Positions 16,998 to 24,687 of a stretch of DNA of 64,000 bases are shown here, one piece after another. The stretch lies in NCBI RefSeq assembly GCF_965223285.1, contig NZ_OZ244997.1, forward strand, positions 2,232,001-2,296,000, read 5' to 3'. This stretch comes from Leptofilum sp965223285. Its GTDB lineage: Bacteria > Chloroflexota > Anaerolineae > Promineifilales > Promineifilaceae. Below the pieces are notes generated by a model. It had not been told where the DNA came from, ran no database searches, and saw only the letters and a program-made list of their open reading frames with translations. Position 1 is the stretch's first letter. Each line of letters begins with the position of its first letter. The translations under genes were made by a program, and so were the position numbers.

Positions 16998-17285
16998 CTA
17001 TGTATTCAACCGTCGAGGCTTGGCTTGCTGACAGGCTCGTTGCCACTGATAGCGTATCTCCTTTTCCTCAATCGTAAAATGATTGCAGGCTGCCAAAATC
17101 TCTGACAACAATGTTTCTTGTGATTTGTACCCTCCATTTACTAAACCCGCCATCTTGAGCAAACTGTGCCAGAAGGAATTGCCTGGAATAAAGATATTGG
17201 TGTCTGCTGGCAAATCCCGAATCTTGCTTAACTCAGCAGAAACGGCCGTTTCTGCCCAACGTTGGTTCCGCTCTCTTTTATTCAT
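16998..17285 (-). CDS. Hypothetical protein, possibly related to primase C-terminal segments
   Basis: About 95 residues from the ATG at 17283-17285, which has GGAGG at ideal spacing. The C-terminal IRYQWQRACQQAKPR loosely recalls the W-x-x-A-x-x-x-A-x-P-R ending of phage and plasmid primases, but no catalytic core is present. It contains one AACGGCCGTT copy, the last before the motif-free stretch. Confidence 0.5.
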   Translation of the reverse strand: MNKRERNQRWAETAVSAELSKIRDLPADTNIFIPGNSFWHSLLKMAGLVNGGYKSQETLLSEILAACNHFTIEEKEIRYQWQRACQQAKPRRLNT

Positions 17286-17564
17286 CTCAACCTCCAAACG
17301 GGATGGATTTATGCTTTACATTCACTATACAGAGTAGGCAAATGATATGGAATCAAATCTGGTAACAGGGTTAAACATTGAACCTGCGAGAACTCGTTTG
17401 CTATCATTTAAATAAGTCGTTTTATGAGCAGTCTAAGTCCACTAAACAACACAGCCTTTCTACAGCAAATAATCATCGCTGTATTGGGCTGGTCATGAAT
17501 TGAGTACCTGGCTATTGGTTTGAGATTAGCCCGTAAGCTGTTGCGGGGGATGGCTGATGAGGGC

Positions 17565-18098
17565 ATGTATGAGGTTTTGGAATATGAAACGACGTTGGAA
17601 TTAAAGAACAAGGTGGGGAATAAGGCCGTTTTCAGCAAACGTCAAAAGGTGAAGTATCTGCAAAATAATATTATTGCCTATCAAGATCAGGCATGGGGTG
17701 ATGGAGACATCTTGCTAGATTACAGTTGTTCCCCAGGTATCGAGGCTGACCGTTACCGACCCGACCAAAAGACCTATATCTTAATTTCTCTACGTGAGGA
17801 GAAACAAAAAGGGGACATGGATGAGTTTCATATTGAGTGGGGTGTCAAAGATGGGTTCCTACGCAGTGATGAACAATGGGGTGCCACAATTAGCCACCGT
17901 ACTCATTTCTTGAAATCACAAGTCATTTTCCCGAAGTCCCGCCCACCGATTCAGGCTTGGGCTGTTGAGCAACTGACGAACAAGAAACATTTATTAGACC
18001 AAACAACGACACAACTTCCTGACGGCCGCTGGCTGGTGCAGTGGGAAACGAAAAGACCACGATTACACGAGAACTATGTCATCAAGTGGGAATGGTAA
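17565..18098 (+). CDS. Conserved hypothetical protein
   Basis: About 177 residues starting at the ATG at 17565 (MYEVLEYETTLEL); ATG 17550 and TTG 17520 are in-frame alternatives. The sequence is β-strand rich with blocks KRQKVKYLQNNIIAYQDQAWG, FHIEWGVKDGF and VIFPKSRPP, which suggest a β-sandwich or barrel. No catalytic residues or signal peptide are visible, and I cannot assign a function. The upstream 280 bp hold no gene I can support. Confidence 0.55.
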   Translation: MYEVLEYETTLELKNKVGNKAVFSKRQKVKYLQNNIIAYQDQAWGDGDILLDYSCSPGIEADRYRPDQKTYILISLREEKQKGDMDEFHIEWGVKDGFLRSDEQWGATISHRTHFLKSQVIFPKSRPPIQAWAVEQLTNKKHLLDQTTTQLPDGRWLVQWETKRPRLHENYVIKWEW

Positions 18099-18310
18099 TG
18101 GAAAAACGACAGACCCGCGTCGTCTGCCGTTTCTCTCAACTACCTAACTTCTATGTGCCAGAACCACCAGACATGCGATGCGCTCCTTTTGCATATGCAA
18201 TAAACAAATGCGGCCGCAATCGGTAAACGATAAAGCTGACTATGGAATTGGGTAAAGAAGTCGGACTGAATTATATGCGATAACTCATATTTTGTGCAAA
18301 ATTTTTTAAT

Positions 18311-18553
18311 CTACTGGTCAGGTTCGGTTTTTGGCTTCGGACCTGGCCGCACATCGCGGGCAAGATATTCTCTGACTGCCTCTCTAGTTGTTACCCAATT
18401 TCGTCCAATTTTTACTCCCCAAAGGTCACCTTCTCGAATCAAATGGGAAAGATGTCCATGGGATAGCCCGCTTAGTTCAGCAGCTTCTCGCAGAGGGATT
18501 AGTTCATTCAGCTTTGGCTGATTATCATTTCCCTCATTTTTGCTGCTTCCCAT
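18311..18553 (-). CDS. Small HTH_17-type DNA-binding protein
   Basis: An 80-residue protein with LIPLREAAELSGLSHGHLSHL followed by GVKIGRNWVTT, the same helix-turn-helix plus wing arrangement as the protein at 15773-15994. It may act as an excisionase or repressor. It is divergent from the downstream Phd/PIN pair, with about 130 bp between its start and their promoter. Confidence 0.65.
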   Translation of the reverse strand: MGSSKNEGNDNQPKLNELIPLREAAELSGLSHGHLSHLIREGDLWGVKIGRNWVTTREAVREYLARDVRPGPKPKTEPDQ

Positions 18554-18680
18554 GAGGCGATCAGAGATTCAAAATGTTAATCTTGTTGATTTCTACCTCC
18601 ATGATAATTTTGGGCGATTATATAAGGCAAACAACCGATAAGCTAATGACCAAAATACCGTAACCGCGTTTCCTGCTTTT

Positions 18681-18710
18681 TTGACAAAGGTCATTCATTC
18701 ATGCTAAGAT
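18681..18710 (+). promoter_or_regulatory. Promoter of the first Phd/PIN module
   Basis: TTGACA (18681-18686), an 18-bp spacer and TAAGAT (18705-18710), about 60 bp upstream of the antitoxin start. Confidence 0.6.
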
Positions 18711-18771
18711 GGCTATTAATATGTACAGATTTAACGCCAAGAACAACGCCATAAACCAAGAGGTGGAAATC

Positions 18772-19098
18772 ATGAAAACTGTGTCGATAAGTGAAGCGCG
18801 GAACCAACTCAGTGCGTTTATCAAGCGGGCAACACAAGATAAAGATGATGTCGTCATCCAGAATCGAGGACGGCCAGAAGCCGTTATCATCCCCTATACG
18901 GACTATGAGATATTACAAGAGGCGCGTGAAAACGAACGCCGCAAAAAAGCTATCCAAGCCCTACAGCAAATTGCCGAGGAAGTAGGCAGCCGTAATCGTT
19001 CCCTATCTGAACAAGAAACTGAGAAGCTAGCAGATGAGATTACACGAGAAGCTGTAGATAGATTGGTGCAAAAGGGTAACGTTCGTTTTCAAGAGTAG
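18772..19098 (+). CDS. Phd/YefM-family antitoxin
   Basis: About 108 residues from the ATG at 18772 (GAGGTGG upstream); a longer frame to 18709 has no ribosome-binding site. The N-terminal half is the Phd/YefM DNA-binding fold: MKTVSISEARNQLSAFIKRA and RGRPEAVIIPYTDY. The C-terminal half is a charged helix that should wrap the toxin. It lies 3 bp before the PIN toxin gene, the standard antitoxin-first order, and should autorepress the promoter. Confidence 0.85.
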   Translation: MKTVSISEARNQLSAFIKRATQDKDDVVIQNRGRPEAVIIPYTDYEILQEARENERRKKAIQALQQIAEEVGSRNRSLSEQETEKLADEITREAVDRLVQKGNVRFQE

Positions 19099-19101
19099 AA
19101 T

Positions 19102-19524
19102 ATGCGCGTATTTGTTGACACCAATATCTTCATTGCCTATTTGCTCAGTCCTAGAAAGGATAGCTTAGTTAAACTGCTGTTGGATAAGGTCGCTGTTGGG
19201 GAAGTTACTTTGCTGGTTTCGCGGGAGCTGCTGGAAGAAATTGAGGCCACGGTTCAAAGAAAACCGAAATTGATAAAGATTGTTACCAAATCACGCTTGT
19301 CTGAATTTATCCAGTTGTTGTTAGATGTCTCCGAAGAAATCCCCCTTATTACACAGCCTATCCCTAAAATTACCAGAGACCCGAAAGATGATTATTTGAT
19401 TGCCTATGCCGTGTTGGGACAAGCAGATTACCTTGTGAGCGGTGATAACGATTTGCTTGTCCTAAAAGAAATTCAAAGTGTGAAAATGTTGGATTCAGCC
19501 GCATTTAGAAGGCTCATTTCTTAG
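19102..19524 (+). CDS. PIN-domain toxin (putative RNase)
   Basis: A 140-residue PIN-fold ribonuclease toxin. The acidic catalytic residues are visible: VDTNIFIAYL (first Asp), LLEEIE (Glu), TRDPKDDYLIAYA (Asp pair) and SGDNDLL (last Asp). It is inhibited by the Phd-type antitoxin encoded 3 bp upstream. It probably cleaves RNA when freed; the target is unknown. The module may stabilise the island. Confidence 0.85.
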   Translation: MRVFVDTNIFIAYLLSPRKDSLVKLLLDKVAVGEVTLLVSRELLEEIEATVQRKPKLIKIVTKSRLSEFIQLLLDVSEEIPLITQPIPKITRDPKDDYLIAYAVLGQADYLVSGDNDLLVLKEIQSVKMLDSAAFRRLIS

Positions 19525-19891
19525 CCTTATTCTTTGATGTTTTTGTTGCCAAAAACAATCGGCAAAAGAATCAAAGCCGATGCCGGCGCATCAAGATTCT
19601 GACGAATAATTTGATTGTTGCTCATAGTATCTTTGCAAAGCAGAACGAACGGAGCATCTGGCCGGAAGCGGAGCGGACACTTAGCCCGGCTCGTGAGCGG
19701 ATGCCGGACGCACGCATGTGCTTTCTGAGCGCAGCGAAGAAGATGCACAAATGCGTTGTCTCGGGCAGGAGCGGAATAACGAGCCAATAAGGGCTATGTG
19801 TGCAGCGGAGATGGAGGTACGGGATGCGTAGTGGATTATGCTGGTAGAGACGCTTTTAAAAATGTTACTGGCTCATTGGGATTTTATGGAA
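19525..19891. other. Intergenic region, no gene supported
   Basis: GC-rich with repeated GCGGAG/CGGAC-type words near 19655-19760. An 86-codon minus-strand frame (19527-19787) has no ribosome-binding site or recognisable sequence. It may be remnant mobile DNA. Confidence 0.35.
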
Positions 19892-20149
19892 TTAACTTTT
19901 TGGAAGATCATGCTTTGTTGTAGACTCAATGGATGATATTCGTTCCTCATGGTTTGAAACTTGACTGGCAAGTAAAGTACGCTCTTGCCTATATTCTTTT
20001 ACTTCAACGATCCATTCGTCCATCATTTCATAGAATTCATCTTTAGTCGGCAAGAACGCAATTTTCTCCTTGAGTGGCACTATTCGTTTGTCTAATTCAA
20101 ATTCCATTAACTGCCTTATGGCTTTCAAATCCTCACTGGTTAACGACAT
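19892..20149 (-). CDS. Short coiled-coil protein
   Basis: An 85-residue highly charged helical protein beginning MSLTSEDLKAIRQLM, with two LPTKDEFYEMMDEW-like heptad blocks and a predicted coiled coil to about residue 77. Small proteins of this pattern recur near mobile DNA in Chloroflexota and candidate phyla, but no function is known to me. A short plus-strand HTH fragment starts 15 bp away in the opposite direction. Confidence 0.5.
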   Translation of the reverse strand: MSLTSEDLKAIRQLMEFELDKRIVPLKEKIAFLPTKDEFYEMMDEWIVEVKEYRQERTLLASQVSNHEERISSIESTTKHDLPKS

Positions 20150-20163
20150 AAAACGATTAAATC

Positions 20164-20295
20164 ATGGTTCGAGTTTCAATTCAAGGAGAATCTAAAGGGA
20201 CAGGCGCATTTAACAAAGCCGCCTCAGCCGCTTGTATGGGTGTTGACCCGACAATATATTGGGAGTGGCTCATGGGTCGAAAGTGTGCAGAGTGA
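20164..20295 (+). pseudogene. 5' fragment of an HTH-like gene cut by IS1595 copy 1
   Basis: A 43-codon frame starting MVRVSIQGES with AASAACMGVDPTIYWEW, which resembles the recognition region of a homeodomain-like/terminase-type HTH. The frame enters the IS at 20267 and stops at 20295, so the last residues are IS-derived. No continuation is visible on the other side of the IS. The assignment is weak. Confidence 0.3.
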
Positions 20296-20866
20296 CCAAA
20301 GCTGAGATGAAATCCGGTGAGATACGCTTCACATTCCGCCTGAATTCACATATCGCAATGTAACCGCTCAAGTTTTTCTTATGCACACCTTTGAACATCC
20401 TTAAAAAGTTACGCACATCCGTCCACATGCCTTCGGCCGTGTTGACATGCACTTCGCGAATCCCGTCACCATCGTCATCACGCGCCCACTCCTTGTCGCC
20501 ATGAGAGACGGTGGCATGTGGGCGAATCACATGATTGTAGCTTTGGTATTCGTCTGTATACAGTTGAGACCCAGCTAGCGTAAAGCGATGCACGTGGTCA
20601 ACCAGGGTCTCACCTTTTGTATCTTTAACAACACGCAAGCGAACTTGTCCAGATTGACGCCCCACTGTGCCCACAACAGGCGGTCGGTCATTGGCATACG
20701 TGCCACGCCCTCGCCGTTTGTTGGCGCGACGACGGGGCGGGTCAGCTGAGTCGAAATGCTCACACCCTTTTTTCCCCCGCATTCTGAAACATTTCATCGG
20801 TTTCAGTTTCATCATCCAGGAGCGGGGTTTCTGGTTGGAGCTGTTCCGCGTTCGCTTGCAGGTCAT
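20270..20866 (-). CDS. IS1595-family transposase, C-terminal (DDE) frame
   Basis: Continues the transposase after the frame change; the first ~35 codons (to about 20775) overlap the upstream frame and are not real protein unless reading starts there. The catalytic half shows LYTDEYQSY (second Asp) and HVNTAEGMWTDVRNFLRMFKGVHKK (Glu with the HxNxxEG and KGVH context usual in ISXO2). It ends at the TCA of the terminal repeat. Activity needs recoding at the G5A6G run or is lost. Confidence 0.75.
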   Translation of the reverse strand: MTCKRTRNSSNQKPRSWMMKLKPMKCFRMRGKKGCEHFDSADPPRRRANKRRGRGTYANDRPPVVGTVGRQSGQVRLRVVKDTKGETLVDHVHRFTLAGSQLYTDEYQSYNHVIRPHATVSHGDKEWARDDDGDGIREVHVNTAEGMWTDVRNFLRMFKGVHKKNLSGYIAICEFRRNVKRISPDFISALVTLHTFDP

Positions 20867-21200
20867 GACGCAACCTCAAAACCGTTGGGTAGTTGATGCC
20901 CAATTCGGCTGACAAGATTGTCGCAGGTTCTCCTTTGAGGACACCGCGAACGAGCAACAAGACTTGCATTGGAGTCAAATGATGTTGTTGGAAAACGGTT
21001 CCCGTATACAAGTTGTAAGCGGCTTGACACTGTTGGCAACGGTAAACGGTCAGTTGACTGCGCTTTGTCGTTCGGAACTTGCGGGCTTGGTCTACGCCGA
21101 CTTGACAGACCGGACACCCAAAGCCATTGGGATGGAAATGTTCAATGATCCATTGTGTACAGTTTTCTTTGTCGAGTAAATCGGTGATTGGGAATTCCAT
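20760..21200 (-). CDS. IS1595-family transposase, N-terminal frame
   Basis: From the ATG at 21198-21200 (MEFPITDLL, the same start as copy 2). It contains the zinc-ribbon typical of IS1595 transposases (CPVCQVGVDQ ... YRCQQCQ), the helical region and the first catalytic Asp region DETETDEMF. The frame stops just after a GGGGG-AAAAAA-GGG run at about 20766-20780. The downstream frame is +1 relative to this one. The second genomic copy changes frame at the same run. Confidence 0.8.
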   Translation of the reverse strand: MEFPITDLLDKENCTQWIIEHFHPNGFGCPVCQVGVDQARKFRTTKRSQLTVYRCQQCQAAYNLYTGTVFQQHHLTPMQVLLLVRGVLKGEPATILSAELGINYPTVLRLRHDLQANAEQLQPETPLLDDETETDEMFQNAGEKRV

Positions 21201-21309
21201 GATTCCCAATTTTACCCGATTCGCACACTTTTAATAGTTGAGCCATTAATTATTAGAGAACTAGTGCTTTGTAAACAAAGTATATTTAGAAATATAAGGC
21301 GTTAACAAA

Positions 21310-21939
21310 TTACTGAACGTTAACAATTGGATAAAGTCGCTTCAGTTTAATGCGAGCATCAGTGCAAGTAAATTGCCAATCAACACCCACTTGGCGTTTA
21401 TTGCGTTGTGTTTCCCAAGCTGCTACTTGGTTGCGAACTTCGTCAATATCCACCTTCCGTCGCTTCAATGCCTGACGACGTAAAACAGATAATTCACATT
21501 CAGCAATATTGAGCCAACTGCCATGCTCTGGTGTGTAATGCCATTCAAGTTTGTCCGCAATCCGGCGTGCTTCTGCTGGTTCATACCGTTCATATAAAGA
21601 AGCGATATGGTGAATGTTCAAGTTATCCACAACCAAGACAATCGTCTCTGCATCAGGATAAACCTCGTCGACTAATGATTTCAACACCTGTGCAAATTCA
21701 ATCTTGCGGCGTTGTGGATAAATCCATGTTTTGCGAAATCCGGCTAATGGTTCGACGGCCAGAAAAAGGGAACACTTCCCATGTCGTTGGTACTCATAGT
21801 CTTCTCGAACGGGTTGTCCTGGTTGCAGCGGAATTTCACCTCTTGGTGTTGACCGCAACGCTTTTTGAATTTCATCCAGGCAAACCATCGGCCGTTTCGG
21901 GTCGTAGGGTCGTTCATAAACGGAGAGGACATCTTCCAT
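21310..21939 (-). CDS. IS630-family transposase, orfB (DDE domain)
   Basis: The catalytic half. Without recoding it could start at the ATG at 21937-21939; with −1 frameshifting it is entered from about 22010. The DDE triad is visible: VCLDEIQKAL (Asp), VVDNLNIHH (Asp) and PEHGSWLNIAECEL (Glu). The predicted full transposase looks intact. Confidence 0.85.
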   Translation of the reverse strand: MEDVLSVYERPYDPKRPMVCLDEIQKALRSTPRGEIPLQPGQPVREDYEYQRHGKCSLFLAVEPLAGFRKTWIYPQRRKIEFAQVLKSLVDEVYPDAETIVLVVDNLNIHHIASLYERYEPAEARRIADKLEWHYTPEHGSWLNIAECELSVLRRQALKRRKVDIDEVRNQVAAWETQRNKRQVGVDWQFTCTDARIKLKRLYPIVNVQ

Positions 21940-21983
21940 TTTGGCGACAAAGCGTGCCCCAGGTTTGGGCAGACACCACGATT

Positions 21984-22436
21984 TTACTTGCCAAGGCTTG
22001 AGTTCATTTTTTTTAGCTTATTTCCTATGGCGGTGTGACTAATCTCATCAACCACCTCTAGTTTTACCAGCCCATCAGCCAATAATCTCAGTGTCCACCG
22101 GTCATACCCCTCTGGTGGTTCGCTGCATGTCAAGGCAATCAGTTGTGCTTCTACATCTCCAGTCATTTTTGTCACCGGCCGCCCTGATCGTGGTTGGTCG
22201 TACAACGCTCTGTCCACACCACTTTCAAAGTAACGTCGTTTGATTTGGCTGACAGTAACATTGGATAGCATGGTTGCTTCTGCGACTTGAGCCAAGGTTC
22301 TCTTCTCCCCTTCGCTGCGGTTGAGTAGAAGCAACACCCTTGCCCGACTGATCACCCTTGCTTTGTGTTCACCCGACTTTATCAATTGTTCAAGTTCAGT
22401 TTTTTCATTTTGTGGAAGTTTTATATGTTTTGCCAT
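21984..22436 (-). CDS. IS630-family transposase, orfA
   Basis: A 150-residue N-terminal half with paired helix-turn-helix motifs (TLAQVAEATMLSNVTVSQIKRRY) and the linker LYDQPRSGRP, typical of IS630. The frame reads CTA AAA AAA ATG at its end and stops shortly after. A −1 slip on the A8 run (22007-22014) continues as KKNELKPWQVKSW into orfB, which is the usual IS630 arrangement. Confidence 0.85.
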   Translation of the reverse strand: MAKHIKLPQNEKTELEQLIKSGEHKARVISRARVLLLLNRSEGEKRTLAQVAEATMLSNVTVSQIKRRYFESGVDRALYDQPRSGRPVTKMTGDVEAQLIALTCSEPPEGYDRWTLRLLADGLVKLEVVDEISHTAIGNKLKKMNSSLGK

Positions 22437-22479
22437 TCCACAAGTTTATTCGATAACTATGTTTACTAACAAATTTGCT

Positions 22480-23206
22480 TTACAGAGCACTAGCGCATCC
22501 TTCAGAATTTGTAACTTTCAAACTGACCTCTATTTGAGTTAAATTGCTAGGTACAATTAATCTTGGAGAAAACGTATCCGTTTCGAGAAGAATAGGTGGA
22601 TCAGATTGCCAGTCAAAGGTCCAGCCAAAAACATTATTATCTATTTCTGGAACAAGAAAAACAGTGTCGCCAGGACTTGGATTATCTACGCTCCGAATCG
22701 GAGCTGAAATTAAACAACCATTGTTCGTTGGCGTATCACTAAAATTTAACACAAATGCATTTGTAAGAGTCAGACCATCAACAAGCATTGTCACAACAAT
22801 TCTGTCAAATGTAAGTGATGAGGACGATAAAAAATAATCAGCTTCCCATCTTTTTGACGTTTGAATCTCTCCCACATCTGACTGCCAAATACTTTCCACA
22901 CTGCTATCGTTATAAAGAAACTGCTGACAAGAAGCAGATAATTCATTTGGGCCCCATTCCATAGATAAATTAAATTCCTGCCAACTACTGGGGATGAGGG
23001 CGGTATCGCCCTCGCTCAGTACGTATTCCACTACATCACCTGAGTTTGTGATATGTAATTCTGGCACGGCTGTTTGTATGCAAGCTAATTTCTCCTCTTC
23101 TATCAACCTACTACTTGAAATAAAGTAGCTCACGAAAAGGATTCCCACTACACTGACAATTCCCCAAACAATAACCCTTCGATTATTACTGTAGCTTTTT
23201 TTGTAT
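22480..23206 (-). pseudogene. C-terminal part of an IS-disrupted membrane protein
   Basis: The open frame extends upstream to the IS701 boundary and reads RYKKSYSNNRR, then a membrane segment VIVWGIVSVVGILFVSYFIS, then about 220 extracytoplasmic residues rich in β-strands and ending in a PKD/Ig-like stretch (VSLKVTNSEGCAS). Removing the IS701 element and one CTAG joins it in frame to the protein encoded at 24692-26942. The 3' end is replaced by IS630 sequence: the stop falls inside the IS repeat. Beyond the IS630 the frame continues only for SSLIIN before IS1595 DNA. Confidence 0.75.
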
Positions 23207-23210
23207 CTAG

Positions 23211-24687
23211 TTTGACAATGTTAAATTAGGCTCGTGAGAGCCAATATCAGTAAAATTTGAAAATGGAAAAGAAAAAACTTCACGGTTAGCCCAGTGGGGG
23301 CTAAATGAAGCAGCTATCGATAAATTGGGTGAGCGGCTTGACCAGTATCATGAACGTTATCGTTATTGGATGAAAACCAAGACACGCGATACCAGTGAAT
23401 ATGGCTATCATTACCTGAGTGGCTTGTTACGAATGGAGAGCAACCGGCATATCAACGGGATTGCCCGTGTAGCGGGAATCCCCGAACAAAATCTGCAACA
23501 ATTCATCGCCGATTCACCTTGGGCCGGGAACGATTTGATCGCCGTCCTGCAACAAGATATCAGCAGTTTGCCCCACTACCAGCAAGGCAGTGTCCTCATT
23601 GCTGATGAAAGTGCAGAGGAGAAGGCCGGTGATGGCAGCACCGGCAGCAGTCGGCAGCACAATGGTCGCCTGGGAAAAGTTGACATGAGTCAGGTGGGTG
23701 TGTTTTTGGCCTTGGCCAAAGATGGCTACCGCACCTGGATTGATGGCGAACTGTACTTGCCAGAAAAATGGTTCACCCCGGCCTATGCGCGGCGACGCAA
23801 CAAGCTAGCCATCCCCGCTGACCGGGAATTTCAGACCAAGATCGAACTGGTACTGGTCATGGTCAAGCGGGTCCTGGCCAATGGCGTCGCCTTTGACGCC
23901 TTTGACTGCGACAGCTTGTATGGCCGCAGCCACTGGTTGCGGGCTGAATTAGACCAGCTGTCCATCCAATACTTTGCCGATATTCCCTGCAACTTGTCGC
24001 TTTATCTGGAGAAACCTCAGGTCATCCGGGAACCAAAGCGCAAGCATGTCCAAATTACTGTGTTAGGCAGTCAGACCACACCTGAACAACTGGCATCGGC
24101 GTTCTCATTCACCGCCATCACCCTTCGTCCACATGAACGGGGCCATCTCACTGCCCAATTTGCCCGGCAACGGGTGTGGACCGTCAGTGAAGAGGGAAGT
24201 TGCCGCCAGGAATGGCTGCTGATCCGCCGCGCCAACGGTAAAGTTACTTATTCACTGAGCAATGCCCCGGCTGATATTCCTCTGGAGACAATGGCCCGGC
24301 ACAAGTCGCATCGCTACTTCATCGAACGGGCCCATCAGGACGCCAAATCGGAGTTGGGGTGGGATGAATTTCAGGCCCAGAAGTACCCTGCCTGGGTTCA
24401 CCATCTCGCCTTGACCATCATGGCCAGTGCCTTCATCACCGAAACCTTGCTCGAGTGGACGGAGGCATATCCTCGTGACCCGGCTTTGTTGGCTGCCTAC
24501 GAAACGGATACTTTGCCCAATTTATCGATTGTTAACGTTCGTACCTTGCTACGAGCCGCGTTGCCGTTGCCGCAGTTGTCGTCACGCCAGGCGGCTGAAT
24601 TGGTTGTCAAACACTTGGATAATCGTACTCGCTCACGAAAGTCACGGCTTAGAAAGGCTCGTGGCCCGTGAATCTAACATTGTCAAA
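23211..24687 (+). mobile_element. IS701-family element (1477 bp)
   Basis: Flanked by a 4-bp direct repeat CTAG (23207-23210 and 24688-24691), which fits the YTAR target preference of IS701. The terminal inverted repeats begin TTTGACAATGTTA on both ends, followed by shared GGCTCGTG/CACGAGCC blocks. It carries one transposase gene and splits a minus-strand gene. Confidence 0.88.
23325..24671 (+). CDS. IS701-family DDE transposase
   Basis: A 448-residue IS4-like transposase. Visible: VLIADESAEEKAG (first Asp), FDAFDCDSLYG (second Asp) and FIERAHQDAKSELGWDEFQ (Glu, YREK-like region). The first in-frame start is the TTG at 23325. The open frame continues upstream with WGLNEAAIDKL, which looks like genuine transposase sequence, while the nearby ATG at 23263 is in another frame and stops after eight codons. 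A one-base lesion near 23270-23290 is therefore likely, and the copy may be inactive. Confidence 0.82.
   Translation: MGERLDQYHERYRYWMKTKTRDTSEYGYHYLSGLLRMESNRHINGIARVAGIPEQNLQQFIADSPWAGNDLIAVLQQDISSLPHYQQGSVLIADESAEEKAGDGSTGSSRQHNGRLGKVDMSQVGVFLALAKDGYRTWIDGELYLPEKWFTPAYARRRNKLAIPADREFQTKIELVLVMVKRVLANGVAFDAFDCDSLYGRSHWLRAELDQLSIQYFADIPCNLSLYLEKPQVIREPKRKHVQITVLGSQTTPEQLASAFSFTAITLRPHERGHLTAQFARQRVWTVSEEGSCRQEWLLIRRANGKVTYSLSNAPADIPLETMARHKSHRYFIERAHQDAKSELGWDEFQAQKYPAWVHHLALTIMASAFITETLLEWTEAYPRDPALLAAYETDTLPNLSIVNVRTLLRAALPLPQLSSRQAAELVVKHLDNRTRSRKSRLRKARGP

Larger units (their letters stand above)
20267..21244 (-). mobile_element. IS1595-family element, copy 1 (978 bp)
   Basis: The ends are imperfect inverted repeats that begin GGCTCA and share AGTGTGC: plus-strand GGCTCATGGGTCGAAAGTG on the left and, on the minus strand, GGCTCAACTATTAAAAGTG on the right. 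The element carries an ISXO2-like transposase split into two frames. I could not find a clear 8-bp target duplication, so one flank may have been altered, perhaps by the IS630 element 18 bp to the right. A deleted second copy lies at 44265-44960 with the same ends. Confidence 0.8.
21262..22492 (-). mobile_element. IS630-family element (about 1.23 kb)
   Basis: Bounded by TA dinucleotides at 21262-21263 and 22491-22492, the expected IS630 target duplication. Terminal inverted repeats TAGTGCTTTGTAAA (left) and TAGTGCTCTGTAAA (right, minus strand) differ at one base. Two overlapping transposase frames are joined by an A8 slippery run. The element is inserted in the 3' part of the receptor-like gene described at 22480-23206. 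Confidence 0.85.

Noticed and set aside
19527..19787. 86-codon minus-strand frame
   Set aside because: No ribosome-binding site, no known motif, unusual composition; treated as non-coding.
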